Below, piece by piece: positions 12,629 to 21,740 of a DNA stretch of 64,000 nucleotides; positions within the stretch are counted from its first letter, which is position 1, and every line of letters begins with the position of its first letter. The stretch lies in NCBI GenBank assembly GCA_016926755.1, contig JAFGNZ010000172.1, positions 1 through 64,000 of the forward strand, written 5' to 3'. This DNA comes from Myxococcaceae bacterium (GTDB taxonomy: Bacteria > Myxococcota > Myxococcia > Myxococcales > Myxococcaceae). The notes beneath the pieces were generated by a model. That model had not been told where the DNA came from and searched no databases. It worked only from the letters and a program-made list of their open reading frames with translations. A program made the position numbers and the translations under genes.

Positions 12629-13549
12629 TTGGTCCGTCAGCAGAAGCCTCTCCCCCGGCTCTTCTCCGGAGCCCTGCTCCCCACGCTGGGTGCGCTGTCC
12701 GCCCTGGCCCTCGCCCCCCCGGCGTGGGCACGGGCGGACAGCTCGCCGCGCGCGGTGAGCGCCATCACCGCCAGCCAGGACACGGACACGTTCGGCGTGA
12801 CGATGCTCTACCCCAGCAAGGTCGGCGGGGAGAGCTGGTTCATGCCCGCGGATCCCACCTGGGATCCGCGGTTCGAGCCCCAGGCCACCCTCACCCGCAA
12901 CGCGGACGGCTCCTGGAAGAACAAGTCCACCAAGGTGCGCATGTCCGTCTACACCTCCACGGGCTACGACGAGAGCCTCATCCCCACGCATGATCCGGAC
13001 ACCCTGGGCGCCCGCGGCTACATGCAGGCGCCCAATGACTGGAAGAACGTGGAGATGACCGGCTTCATGAAGGTGAACGCCGCCTCCAGCATGGGCGACA
13101 ACTTCGCCTGGTACGCGCGCGGCGGCCGGCACACCGACTCCCTGGCGTGCGAGGGCTCCTCGTACAAAGGCGGGCTGCACTACGACGGGCGCACGCGCTG
13201 GGAGAAGGAGTCCTGGCACGTCAGCTACGAGCAGGCCTCGTACAAGACGGCCACCTCCTCCCTCAAGGGGCGCTGGGTGGGCTTCAAGGCCGTCATGCGC
13301 AACACCCGGGTGAACGGCAAGGAGGCGGTGCGGCTGGAGCTGTGGCTCAACGACAACGCCGACAAGGTCTCCTGGAAGAAGATCTACGACATGGTGGATG
13401 CGGGGGCCTGGGGTGGAGACACCTCATACTGTGGCGGCGCCACGGATGGCATGCCGCTCACCTGGGGTGGCCCCATTGCAGTATTCCGCTGGGACAGCGC
13501 CACGGATGTGGACTTCAAGTGGATGAGCGTCCGGGAGATCCAGCCATAG
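12629..13549 (+). CDS. Secreted protein of unknown function, possible jelly-roll carbohydrate-active fold
   Basis: A 306-residue product starting at TTG (12629), the only start that includes the full signal peptide; GAGGAAG lies 7-14 bp upstream. Residues ~1-36 are a Sec signal ending near AWARA. The mature part is rich in aromatic and short-strand patterns: GVTMLYPSKVGGESWFMP, WYARGGRHTD, WEKESWHVSY, KGRWVGFKAVM, RLELWLNDNAD. This alternation resembles concanavalin/jelly-roll polysaccharide-binding or lyase proteins, but no catalytic motif could be assigned. One cysteine is in ACEGSSYKGGL and another in TSYCGGATDG, a likely disulfide. Followed after 215 bp by a histidine kinase; no operon is evident. 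Confidence 0.75.
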   Translation: MVRQQKPLPRLFSGALLPTLGALSALALAPPAWARADSSPRAVSAITASQDTDTFGVTMLYPSKVGGESWFMPADPTWDPRFEPQATLTRNADGSWKNKSTKVRMSVYTSTGYDESLIPTHDPDTLGARGYMQAPNDWKNVEMTGFMKVNAASSMGDNFAWYARGGRHTDSLACEGSSYKGGLHYDGRTRWEKESWHVSYEQASYKTATSSLKGRWVGFKAVMRNTRVNGKEAVRLELWLNDNADKVSWKKIYDMVDAGAWGGDTSYCGGATDGMPLTWGGPIAVFRWDSATDVDFKWMSVREIQP

Positions 13550-13764
13550 TCCCGGATCAATGTGATTCGGTGACATTCATGAAAGCGGCGCAAGGTGTCA
13601 GCTCCTCCTCGCACCGTTTTTTCCTGTTCACAGGCGACCGGTTTCGAGCAAAGGCAAGGGTCTGTACCCTCACGGGCAAGCGAGTAAGCTTACGGGAGTC
13701 GAGCAAGCTGCGGCCCTGGGCTCCTGCACAGTGTCTGGCCGTCGAGCATTCGGAGGATCCAGGC

Positions 13765-15789
13765 ATGGCCAAGACCGCGTTCATCGAGTCTCCGAAGCTC
13801 CTCAAGGGAACTCGCCTGTGGGAAGGAGACGAAGTCCTGCGAGTGCTGGCGGAGGTGGAGCACCTGCACCCGGAAGGCAGCATGGCGCTGCGCGCGCTGC
13901 GGGACGACGAGGGCTCCATCATCGACTTCGAGTGGATCTACGCCAACCCCGCCGCGGAGCGCGTGCTGAGCTGGAGGGTGGAGGGGCTGGTGGGGCGGCG
14001 GCTCCATGAGGTGCCGCCGGAGCTGGGGCTCGCCGGGCAGTTCGAGGCCTTTCATCAGGTGGTGGAGACAGGCGAGCCGTGCCAGCAGATGTTCCCGCAC
14101 GCGTGTGATGGCTTCGACGGCTGGCTCCAGGCCACCGTGGCCCGGTTCCGGGATGGGGTGCTGGTGCGGCTGCGCGACATCACCACCGCCCGGCGCGCGG
14201 AGACGGGCCTGCGCGAGACGCGGGATCGGCTGGTGGAGCTGCTCGAGCACCTGCCCGAGGGCTTCTTCTCCGTGGATGCTCAGTGGCGCTACACCTACAT
14301 CAACCGGAACGCGCTGCTGCTGACGGGCAAGCCGCGGGAGAAGCTCTTCGGCCGCGGCATGTGGGACGCCTGCCCGGAGCTGCTGGGCAGCATCGCGGAG
14401 CGGGAGTACCGGCGGGTGATGGCCGAGCGCGTCTCCACCGTCTTCGAGTTCGAGTACGTGCCGGGGGTCTGGGGTGAAGCCCACGCCTATCCCTCCGGCA
14501 CCGGGATCGCCGTCTTCTTCCGGGACATCACGGAGAAGAAGAAGGTGGAGCTGGAGCGCGACGCGCTGCTCAAGCGCGAGCACTCGGGGCGCCTGGAGGC
14601 GGAGGAGCTGGCGCGGGAGCGGGCGCGGGAGCTGCTGGCGGCGCGGGAGAAGCTGGTCCAGTCGGAGAAGCTGGCGGTGGCGGGCCAGCTCGCCGCCGGC
14701 GTGGGGCACGAGATCAACAACCCGCTCTCCTTCGTGATGGGCAACATCCACTTCGCCCTGGAGCAGATCCACGCGCTGCCCGAAGTGGAGGCGCGCGAGG
14801 CGCTGCGGGAGACCACGGAGGCGCTGGCCGAGGCGCGCGAGGGCGCCGAGCGCATCCGCGGCATCGTCCGGGATCTGAAGACGTTCGCCCGGGCGGACGA
14901 CGCGCACCTGCGGCCGGTGGACGTGCACGCGGCGCTGGAGTTCAGCCTCTCCATGGCGATGAACCACGTCCGCTACCGCGCGCAGGTGGTGAAGTGCTTC
15001 GGGAACGTGCCGCCGGTGTGGGCCAACGAGGCCAAGCTGGGCCAGGTGTTCCTCAACCTGATCATCAACGCGGCCCAGGCCATCCCGGAGGGCAACCCGG
15101 CGGAGCACCGCATCGTCCTCAGCACCTACGCGCAGGAGGAGCGCGTGGTGGTGGAGGTGACGGACACGGGGGGGGGGATGACGCCGGACGTGCTGGCGCG
15201 CGCCTTCGAGCCCTTCTTCACCACCAAGCCCCAGGGAGAGGGGACGGGGCTGGGGCTGTCCATCTGCCACGGCATCATCAAGTCGCTGCGAGGAGAGCTG
15301 AAGGCCGCCAGCAAGCCGGGCAAGGGCTCCACGTTCCGGGTGGTGCTGCCCACCCGCGGCGCGGAGGCCGAGGTGCTGGCCCCGATGATGGCCTCCTCGC
15401 TGGAGCCCGCGTCGGTGCAGGGCAAGCGGGTGCTCGTCATCGACGACGAGCCGGGCGTCGCCTCGGTGATGCGGCGCATCATCGGCCGCGGCAACGAGGT
15501 GGTGGTGTCCAACAGCGGGCGCGAGGCGCTCGCGCTGTTGGAGCGGGACACGGACTTCGACCGCATCTTCTGCGACCTGATGATGACGGACCTGACGGGC
15601 ATGGACGTGCACGCGGAGCTGGCGAAGCGGCACCCCGAGTGCCTGTCGCGGCTCGTCTTCATGACGGGCGGGGGGTTCACCGAGCGCGCCCGCTCCTTCC
15701 TGCAGAGCTTCTCCCACCCGCGCATCGACAAGCCCTTCGAGCCGGAGCTCATCCGCCGGCTGGTGGCCCAGTCGCCGCCGCGCCTGTGA
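13765..15789 (+). CDS. Hybrid sensor histidine kinase, PAS-PAS-HisKA-HATPase-receiver
   Basis: A 674-residue cytoplasmic protein with no membrane segment. The ATG at 13765 follows GGAGGA by 7 bp; the frame is open much further upstream but that part is only a shadow of the preceding gene. Domains: PAS (~30-145), PAS (~155-270) ending in RDITEKKK, a coiled linker, HisKA with GVGHEINNPL (phospho-acceptor H315), HATPase with NLIINAAQAI, DTGGGMTP and GTGLGLSI, then a receiver (~555-672) with VLVIDDEPG and phospho-acceptor D604 in CDLMMTD. It resembles NtrB/AtoS-type kinases with a C-terminal receiver. No separate response regulator is beside it. A perfect palindrome GTAAGCTTAC (13684-13693), 72 bp before the start, may be an operator. 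Confidence 0.93.
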   Translation: MAKTAFIESPKLLKGTRLWEGDEVLRVLAEVEHLHPEGSMALRALRDDEGSIIDFEWIYANPAAERVLSWRVEGLVGRRLHEVPPELGLAGQFEAFHQVVETGEPCQQMFPHACDGFDGWLQATVARFRDGVLVRLRDITTARRAETGLRETRDRLVELLEHLPEGFFSVDAQWRYTYINRNALLLTGKPREKLFGRGMWDACPELLGSIAEREYRRVMAERVSTVFEFEYVPGVWGEAHAYPSGTGIAVFFRDITEKKKVELERDALLKREHSGRLEAEELARERARELLAAREKLVQSEKLAVAGQLAAGVGHEINNPLSFVMGNIHFALEQIHALPEVEAREALRETTEALAEAREGAERIRGIVRDLKTFARADDAHLRPVDVHAALEFSLSMAMNHVRYRAQVVKCFGNVPPVWANEAKLGQVFLNLIINAAQAIPEGNPAEHRIVLSTYAQEERVVVEVTDTGGGMTPDVLARAFEPFFTTKPQGEGTGLGLSICHGIIKSLRGELKAASKPGKGSTFRVVLPTRGAEAEVLAPMMASSLEPASVQGKRVLVIDDEPGVASVMRRIIGRGNEVVVSNSGREALALLERDTDFDRIFCDLMMTDLTGMDVHAELAKRHPECLSRLVFMTGGGFTERARSFLQSFSHPRIDKPFEPELIRRLVAQSPPRL

Positions 15790-15795
15790 GGGCGA

Positions 15796-15810
15796 GCCCC
15801 CCTCGGGGGC
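15796..15810. terminator. Probable bidirectional terminator hairpin
   Basis: GCCCCC (15796-15801) and GGGGGC (15805-15810) form a 6-bp stem with a 3-nt loop in the 24-bp gap between two convergent genes. There is no T-tract, so it would act as a bidirectional stop only together with Rho or local structure. Confidence 0.4.
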
Positions 15811-15813
15811 GGC

Positions 15814-17454
15814 TCAGCGCCCGCGCTTGATGTCGAGCGGGCTCGTGACGGGGGGCGGCTTCTTCCCCGGCTTGCCGTTGGTGGCGGCGCGCCGCTCCAG
15901 CTCCACCAGCAGGGTGGGCGCGTTCGCGGCGGACACCTGCCGCGTCGCCGGGGCGTACCCTTCCAGCGACAGCGTCACCGACACGGGGGCCGCATCCGGC
16001 GCGAGCGGCAGCTTCACCGGCGTCACTCCGAGCGGCTGCCCGTTCAGCTGCACGGTGGCGCCGGTGGGCTCGGAGTTGAGCACCAGCTCCACCTTCTGGG
16101 GCTCCGGCGGTGGGGGAGGTGGATCGGGGAGCTTCTCCTGCGCCGGCTGGGTGGGTGGCGGGCTCACCACCACCGGCGGAGGAGGGGCGGGCTGCTCGGG
16201 CTGCTGGCGCAGCAGGACGACGGCGGCCCCGGCGATCACCAGCGCCGCGGCGCCGGCCACGGCGACGGGCACCACGGGGAAGCGGCGGGGGACGGGCGGC
16301 TTCAGGGACTCCGTGCCCCGCGTGGCCTCATGCTTGGGCGCGGGCGCCGGCCCCACCAGCGCCTCCACGCTCTGCCGCGAGCGCGTCTTGGGGCTCACGC
16401 TCGGCAGCGAGGAGCGCGAGGGGGTGGCCGCCTTGGCCGGCGGCAGGGACTTGCTGCGCGTGGGGTTGGACTTGTCCTTCGAGTCCAGGTCCGCGTCCTC
16501 GGCGAGCATGTCCAGCTTCGCGGGGTCCGCCTCCGTGGCGATGCGCTCGGCGTACAGCTCTCGCAGGTACGCGGACAGGTGCGCGGTGCTGGCCGCCAGC
16601 CGGATCTGGAGGATGTAGTTCTCCAGCGCCAGCCGGAAGGCGCCGCAGTCCGGGTAGCGCTTGTCCGGCGTGGGCGCGAGCGCGCGCAGCACCAGCTCGT
16701 CCAATCCTGGCGGCAGCTTGGGGTTGAGCTGCGAGGGCGGCGGCACCTGGCAGTCCTTCACCAGCCGCAGCGTCATCATGTCCGACTCGCTCTTGAAGAG
16801 GCGCTTGCCGGTGAGCAGCTCCCACATCACCACGCCCAGGGCGAACTGATCGCTGCGCCCGTCAATGGGCTGTCCGGAGGCCTGCTCCGGGGACATGTAC
16901 GGGTACTTGCCCTTGAGCACCCCGGTGGCCGTGTTCTGGCTGCTGCCGGCCGCCTTCGCCACGCCGAAGTCGATGATCTTCACCGCCCCGTCGAAGCCGA
17001 CGAGGATGTTCTGCGGGGACACGTCCCGGTGCACCAGCCGCAGCGGCTGGCCTTGCGCGTCCCGCGCCTTGTGCGCGTAGTCCAGCCCCGCCGCCGCCTC
17101 GGAGATGATGCGCAGCACCAGCCCCGGTGGCAGCAGCCGGCCCTTGAGCCGCGCCTGCTTGTCCAGCCGCCGCACGTCATCTCCCTGGACGTACTCCATG
17201 GCCAGGCAGTGGCGGCCTTCCACCTCCAGCAGATCCAGGATGGTGACGAGGTTGGGGTGCTGGAGGCGCGCCACGAGCCGGGCCTCCTCCAGGAACATGG
17301 TGAGGAACTCCTCGTCCTCGGCCAGGTGGGGCAAGATGAGCTTGAGCACCACCAGGCGCTCGACCGCGCTGCGCTCACGGGCCAGGAACACCTGGCCCAT
17401 GCCGCCGGTGGCGATCTTGCGAAGGAGCTCGTACTTCCCGAAGGGGACAGCCAT
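15814..17454 (-). CDS. Ser/Thr protein kinase (Pkn) with membrane segment and PEGA domain
   Basis: A 546-residue protein. The N-terminal kinase domain (~7-275) is intact: glycine loop ATGGMGQVF, Lys38 in VVLKL, HRD with Asp144 in VHRDVSPQN, DFG with Asp162, and YMSPEQASG. A low-complexity linker rich in Ser, Pro and Lys follows (~310-385). One transmembrane helix, VVPVAVAGAAALVIAGAAVVLL, separates a Pro-rich stretch and a C-terminal PEGA domain (NSEPTGATVQLNGQPLGVTP), expected outside the membrane. The variant HRDVSPQN is frequent in myxobacterial kinases. Substrates are unknown. It starts with ATG at 17454; the preceding ABC permease gene on the same strand ends 124 bp away. Confidence 0.93.
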   Translation of the reverse strand: MAVPFGKYELLRKIATGGMGQVFLARERSAVERLVVLKLILPHLAEDEEFLTMFLEEARLVARLQHPNLVTILDLLEVEGRHCLAMEYVQGDDVRRLDKQARLKGRLLPPGLVLRIISEAAAGLDYAHKARDAQGQPLRLVHRDVSPQNILVGFDGAVKIIDFGVAKAAGSSQNTATGVLKGKYPYMSPEQASGQPIDGRSDQFALGVVMWELLTGKRLFKSESDMMTLRLVKDCQVPPPSQLNPKLPPGLDELVLRALAPTPDKRYPDCGAFRLALENYILQIRLAASTAHLSAYLRELYAERIATEADPAKLDMLAEDADLDSKDKSNPTRSKSLPPAKAATPSRSSLPSVSPKTRSRQSVEALVGPAPAPKHEATRGTESLKPPVPRRFPVVPVAVAGAAALVIAGAAVVLLRQQPEQPAPPPPVVVSPPPTQPAQEKLPDPPPPPPEPQKVELVLNSEPTGATVQLNGQPLGVTPVKLPLAPDAAPVSVTLSLEGYAPATRQVSAANAPTLLVELERRAATNGKPGKKPPPVTSPLDIKRGR

Positions 17455-17578
17455 TCCGGCCGTAGGATACCCCGGCCTCTCACAAGTCGCGAAAGCCGTC
17501 TTCTCGTTCCCTCGACAGGCGGAGGAGCAGTCAGGTCGGAATTGTCTGTTCCCCCGCGATGAGCCCGGGGGGAGGGTG

Positions 17579-18340
17579 TCAGGATTTCAACTTGTAGCCG
17601 GCGCGCAGGGCCACGAGGGCCAGCCCGGTGGCCACCAGCGCCAGCCCCAGGAGGATGCCGCCGCCCAGCGCCGGCGAGAAGCTGCTCTGCCCCAGCATTC
17701 CATAGCGCAGCCCCTCCACCATGTAGACCATGGGGTTGAAGAGGCTGATCTGGCTCCACGGCGAGGGCAGCTCGCGCACCGAGTAGAAGACGCCGCCCAG
17801 GAAGGTGAGCGGCATCATCACGAAGGTGGGGAAGAAGTTGATCTGCTCGAACTTCTCGGCCCACATCGCCGCCAGCAGCCCCAGCAGGCTGAAGACGTAG
17901 GAGGAGAGCAGCAGGAAGAACGCCGTCACCCCGGCGTGCTGGAGGTTGAAGCCGGTGAAGAGGGCGGCCACGGCCCAGGTGAGCACGCCCACCACCAGGC
18001 CGCGCACCATGGCCCCGCCGATGAAGCCGGCCAGCAGCTCGCCCGGCCCCAGCGGCGCCACCAGCAGGTCCACCAGCGTGCCCTGGATCTTCGTGATGAA
18101 GAGCGAGGAGCTGGAGTTGAGGAACGCGTTGTTGGCGATGCCCAGGAAGATGAGGCCCGGGACGATGAAGGACAGGTACGGCACGCCCCCCACCTCCTTG
18201 ACGCGGCTGGAGATGGAGTAGCCGAAGACGATGAAGTACAGCGTGGTGCTGATGAGCGGCGAGAGGACGGTCTGGCCCGGCACGCGCATGAAGCGGCGGA
18301 CCTCCTTCGCGAACAGCGTCTTCATCCCAAGGGTGTTCAT
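17579..18340 (-). CDS. ABC-2 type transporter permease
   Basis: A 253-residue membrane protein with about six hydrophobic helices, of the ABC2_membrane/NodJ-DrrB type. It opens with a cytoplasmic amphipathic segment (KTLFAKEVRRFMRVPGQTV), and has the conserved region near residues 160-190 (NFFPTFVMMPLTFLGGVFY) followed by LFNPMVYMVEGLRYGM, the signature of this exporter family. It lies 30 bp downstream of its ATPase gene, so both form one exporter. Substrate cannot be told; lipids, polysaccharides or drugs are typical for the family. An internal ATG at residue 6 is an alternative start. Confidence 0.9.
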   Translation of the reverse strand: MNTLGMKTLFAKEVRRFMRVPGQTVLSPLISTTLYFIVFGYSISSRVKEVGGVPYLSFIVPGLIFLGIANNAFLNSSSSLFITKIQGTLVDLLVAPLGPGELLAGFIGGAMVRGLVVGVLTWAVAALFTGFNLQHAGVTAFFLLLSSYVFSLLGLLAAMWAEKFEQINFFPTFVMMPLTFLGGVFYSVRELPSPWSQISLFNPMVYMVEGLRYGMLGQSSFSPALGGGILLGLALVATGLALVALRAGYKLKS

Positions 18341-18370
18341 GGCATCACGGGGCGAGGCGGGGAGTGGGGC

Positions 18371-19303
18371 TCAGGCGGCCTTCTGCGGGCGGCCGCGGAG
18401 GATCTCGATGAGCACGTCCTCCAGGCGGGAGCGGCGCGTCTCCACGTCGGAGATGGGCAGGCCCTGGGCGTAGAGCTCGCGAAGCAGCTCGCCCGAGGGG
18501 GGCGTCCCCTCCCGCTCCACGTAGGTGAGCGTGCGCCGGTCCTCGGAGAGCGTGGCGTTGAAGCGCTGGGCGGGCTCGGGCAGCGCCGGCGGGGGCTGCT
18601 CGAAGGTGACGATGAGGCGGCGCTCGCCGAAGCGGCGCATCACCGAGGCCTTGTCCTCCACCAGCAGCAGGCGCCCCTCGTTGATGACGCCCACCCGGTC
18701 CGCCAGCTCCTCGGCCTCCTCCAGGTAGTGCGTGGTGAGGACGATGGTGGTGCCCTCGGAGGCCAGCTTGCGCACGTAACTCCACAAGTCCCGGCGCAGC
18801 TCCACGTCCACGCCGGCGGTGGGCTCGTCCAGGAAGACGAGCCGGGGGCGGTGCACCAGCGCCTTGGCGATGAGCAGCCGGCGCTTCATGCCTCCGGAGA
18901 GCGCGCGGGTGAGCGAGTCCTTCTTGCCTTGCAGGTTGAGGGCGGTGAGCACCTCGTCCACGCGCGCCTCGTCCCGGGGCCGGCCGTAGTAGCCCAGCTG
19001 GATGTGGAGCGACTCGGCCACAGTGAAGAACGGGTCGAAGTTGATCTCCTGGGGGACGAGGCCCACCTCGTAGCGGGGGCCCACCGGATCCTCGTCCAGG
19101 TCCTTGCCGAACAGGAGGATGCGGCCGCTCGTCTTCTTCACCAGCCCGCAGATGGCGCCGATGAGCGTCGTCTTCCCGGCGCCGTTGGGGCCCAGCAGGG
19201 CGAAGATCTCCCCCTGGCGGATGGAGAGGTTCACATCGGACAGCGCGGTGAGCTTCGCGTAGGACTTGGTGAGCCCCTGCAGCTCGAGGACGGGCACGGA
19301 CAT
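18371..19303 (-). CDS. ABC transporter ATP-binding protein (exporter)
   Basis: A 310-residue ATPase with one nucleotide-binding domain: Walker [12 protein letters not shown]-loop VPQEINFD, signature LSGGMKRRLLIA, Walker B RLVFLDEPTAG, H-loop LTTHYLEEAEEL. The last 80 residues form the extra domain usual in ABC-2 export ATPases of the DrrA/CcmA kind. First gene of the exporter operon with the permease gene 30 bp downstream. Its promoter must lie in the 67 bp shared with the divergent FHA gene. Confidence 0.93.
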   Translation of the reverse strand: MSVPVLELQGLTKSYAKLTALSDVNLSIRQGEIFALLGPNGAGKTTLIGAICGLVKKTSGRILLFGKDLDEDPVGPRYEVGLVPQEINFDPFFTVAESLHIQLGYYGRPRDEARVDEVLTALNLQGKKDSLTRALSGGMKRRLLIAKALVHRPRLVFLDEPTAGVDVELRRDLWSYVRKLASEGTTIVLTTHYLEEAEELADRVGVINEGRLLLVEDKASVMRRFGERRLIVTFEQPPPALPEPAQRFNATLSEDRRTLTYVEREGTPPSGELLRELYAQGLPISDVETRRSRLEDVLIEILRGRPQKAA

Positions 19304-19370
19304 GGCGACGCGGGGCTTAGCACCTCCGGGGGGTGGCGGTCACCGAGACTGGCGGTAGACTGCGCGCCGC

Positions 19371-19886
19371 ATGCTCAACGTCAGGGAACTGCGCGCGTTG
19401 GCCTCGCGCCTCACGGAGTACTACTTCTGCGATCAAATCGGCCCCTTCGTGCTGGTCCAGAAGCCGCCGCGGCCGGTGGTGGAGCAGATGGCCATGCGCA
19501 TGGGCGCGCAGAGCACCATGGTGGCCACGGGCACCAGCCTGGAGGCCATGCAGCTGGCGGTGGTGCTGCGCTTCGACGAGCTGGTGGTGGCCACCCTGCC
19601 GCCGCTGCGCAGTCAGGACGAGCTGACGGTGGGGCGCATGCCGAGCTGCGACCTGGTCATCAATGATCCGTCCGTCTCCAAGGAGCACGCGCGGTTGTGC
19701 TGGCACGGGCAGTCCGACAGCTGCACGGTGGTGGACCTGGGCTCCATGAACGGCACCCAGCTCAACGGACACCCGCTGGAGCCCCACACGGCGTACTACC
19801 TGGAGGACGGGAACCTGGTGCGCTTCGGGGACGCGGACTTCGCCTACCTCACCTCCGTGTCGCTCTGGGACCGGCTGCGCGGGTGA
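19371..19886 (+). CDS. FHA domain protein
   Basis: A 171-residue soluble protein. Residues ~85-160 form an FHA domain with the phosphothreonine-binding pattern: VGRMPSCDLVI, SVSKEHARL, VVDLGSMNGTQLNG. The N-terminal 80 residues have no recognised domain and contain hydrophobic stretches that look like buried helices, not membrane spans. FHA domains read phosphothreonine, so a link to a Pkn-type kinase such as the one at 15.8-17.5 kb is plausible but not shown by position, because the genes are divergent and separated by the exporter operon. No good ribosome site precedes the ATG at 19371. Confidence 0.88.
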   Translation: MLNVRELRALASRLTEYYFCDQIGPFVLVQKPPRPVVEQMAMRMGAQSTMVATGTSLEAMQLAVVLRFDELVVATLPPLRSQDELTVGRMPSCDLVINDPSVSKEHARLCWHGQSDSCTVVDLGSMNGTQLNGHPLEPHTAYYLEDGNLVRFGDADFAYLTSVSLWDRLRG

Positions 19887-20026
19887 GCGGCGGGCTGGAG
19901 GGCAGTCCGGTGTAGGAGCGCCCGGGTGCCCTCGCGAGGCAGGAGCGTGGGGGAGTTCCTTGCGCCGCGCGCCCCTCCTTAGTATCCGCCACCGTCTACG
20001 TCGTCACTTGGAGGCAGAGCGCCACG

Positions 20027-21706
20027 ATGGCCCAGAACTTCATCTTCACCATGCAGGACCTGCGCAAGGTCAAGGGCGGGAAGGACATCCTCAAGGGCAT
20101 CTACCTGTCCTTCTTCCCGGGCGCGAAGATCGGCGTCATCGGCCCCAACGGCGCCGGCAAGTCCACGCTGCTGCGCATCATGGCCGGGGTGGACACGGAG
20201 TTCTTCGGCGTGGCCAAGCCGGACCCGGGCGCGCGGGTGGGCTTCCTGCCGCAGGAGCCGCAGCTTGACGCCTCGCTGGACGTGAAGGGGAACGTGGAAC
20301 TGGGCCTGAAGAACATCCGGGCCCTGCTGGACCGCTTCAACGAGGTGTCCGCGAAGTTCGCCGAGCCCATGAGCGACGCGGAGATGGAGAAGCTGCTGGC
20401 GGAGCAGGGCCGGCTCCAGGACGCGATCGACGCGTCCAACGGCTGGGAGCTGGACCGCACGCTGGAGATGGCGATGGACGCGCTGCGGCTGCCCCCGGGC
20501 GACGCGGACGTGACGAAGCTGTCGGGCGGTGAGAAGCGCCGCGTGGCGCTGTGCCGCATCCTGCTGGAGAAGCCGGACCTGCTGCTGCTGGACGAGCCCA
20601 CCAACCACCTGGACGCCGAGAGCGTCGCGTGGCTGGAGAAGGCGCTGAAGGACTACAAGGGCACCATCGTCAGCATCACGCACGACCGGTACTTCCTGGA
20701 CAACGTGGCGGAGTGGATTCTGGAGCTGGACCGGGGCGAGGGCGTGCCCTGGAAGGGCAACTACTCCTCGTGGCTGGAGCAGAAGCAGAAGCGGCTGGAG
20801 CTGGAGGAGAAGGCGGAGAGCCACCGGCAGAAGACGCTCAAGCGCGAGCTGGAGTGGGTGCGGGCCAGCCCGAAGGCGCGGCAGGCCAAGAGCAAGGCGC
20901 GCATCGCCGCGTACGAGGATCTGCTCAACCAGTCGCAGGAGAAGCGCGACCCGACGGGGGAGGTGACGATTCCGCCCGGGCCGAAGCTGGGCGGGCTGGT
21001 GGTGGAGGCCAAGGGGCTGCGCAAGGGGTTCGGGGATCGGCTGCTGATCGACGACCTGACCTTCAAGCTGCCGCCGGGCGGCATCGTGGGCGTGATTGGA
21101 CCGAACGGCGCGGGCAAGACGACGCTGTTCCGGATGATCACCGGCGTGGAGAAGCCGGACACGGGCGAGCTGCGCGTGGGCGAGACGGTGAAGCTGGCGT
21201 ACGTGGATCAGAGCCGCGACGCGCTGGGCGGGGAGAAGACGGTGTTCCAGGAGGTCAGCGGCGGGCTGGACTACATCGACCTGGGGCGGGCGGGGCAGAT
21301 CCCGAGCCGCGCGTACCTGGCGGGGTTCGCGTTCAAGGGGCAGGACCAGCAGAAGCGGGTGAAGGACCTGTCGGGCGGCGAGCGCAACCGGGTGCACCTG
21401 GCGAAGATGCTCAAGAGCGGCGGCAACCTGCTGCTGCTGGACGAGCCGACGAACGACCTGGACGTGGAGACGCTGCGGAGCCTGGAGGAGGCGCTGCTGA
21501 ACTTCGCGGGGTGCGCGGTGGTGATCAGCCACGACCGGTGGTTCCTGGACCGCATCGCCACGCACATCCTGGCGTTCGAGGGAGACAGCAGGGCGTTCTT
21601 CTTCGAGGGCAACTTCCAGGACTACGAGGCGGACAAGAAGAAGCGGCTGGGCGCCGACGCGCTGGAGCCGCACCGCATCCGCTACCGGCCGCTCACGAAG
21701 AGCTGA
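20027..21706 (+). CDS. ettA: ABC-F protein EttA, energy-dependent translational throttle
   Basis: A 559-residue protein, close to E. coli EttA in length. Two nucleotide-binding domains are intact: Walker [13 protein letters not shown] and [12 protein letters not shown], signatures [11 protein letters not shown] and [11 protein letters not shown], Walker [13 protein letters not shown] and [12 protein letters not shown]. The inter-domain linker ([15 protein letters not shown], then [18 protein letters not shown]) matches the P-site tRNA interaction motif and the EttA-type linker; the arm in domain 1 is present. EttA binds the ribosomal E site and gates the first elongation steps by energy state. 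GGAGG lies about 12 bp before ATG at 20027. The next gene begins 34 bp downstream on the same strand. Confidence 0.95.
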   Translation: MAQNFIFTMQDLRKVKGGKDILKGIYLSFFPGAKIGVIGPNGAGKSTLLRIMAGVDTEFFGVAKPDPGARVGFLPQEPQLDASLDVKGNVELGLKNIRALLDRFNEVSAKFAEPMSDAEMEKLLAEQGRLQDAIDASNGWELDRTLEMAMDALRLPPGDADVTKLSGGEKRRVALCRILLEKPDLLLLDEPTNHLDAESVAWLEKALKDYKGTIVSITHDRYFLDNVAEWILELDRGEGVPWKGNYSSWLEQKQKRLELEEKAESHRQKTLKRELEWVRASPKARQAKSKARIAAYEDLLNQSQEKRDPTGEVTIPPGPKLGGLVVEAKGLRKGFGDRLLIDDLTFKLPPGGIVGVIGPNGAGKTTLFRMITGVEKPDTGELRVGETVKLAYVDQSRDALGGEKTVFQEVSGGLDYIDLGRAGQIPSRAYLAGFAFKGQDQQKRVKDLSGGERNRVHLAKMLKSGGNLLLLDEPTNDLDVETLRSLEEALLNFAGCAVVISHDRWFLDRIATHILAFEGDSRAFFFEGNFQDYEADKKKRLGADALEPHRIRYRPLTKS

Positions 21707-21740
21707 GGACTGCGTGGGCTAGAATGAGGAGGGGGCGCTG

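Noticed and set aside
18371-21706. FHA protein, exporter and EttA as one operon
   Set aside because: The exporter genes run on the opposite strand and a 140-bp gap separates FHA from ettA; no functional link is visible.
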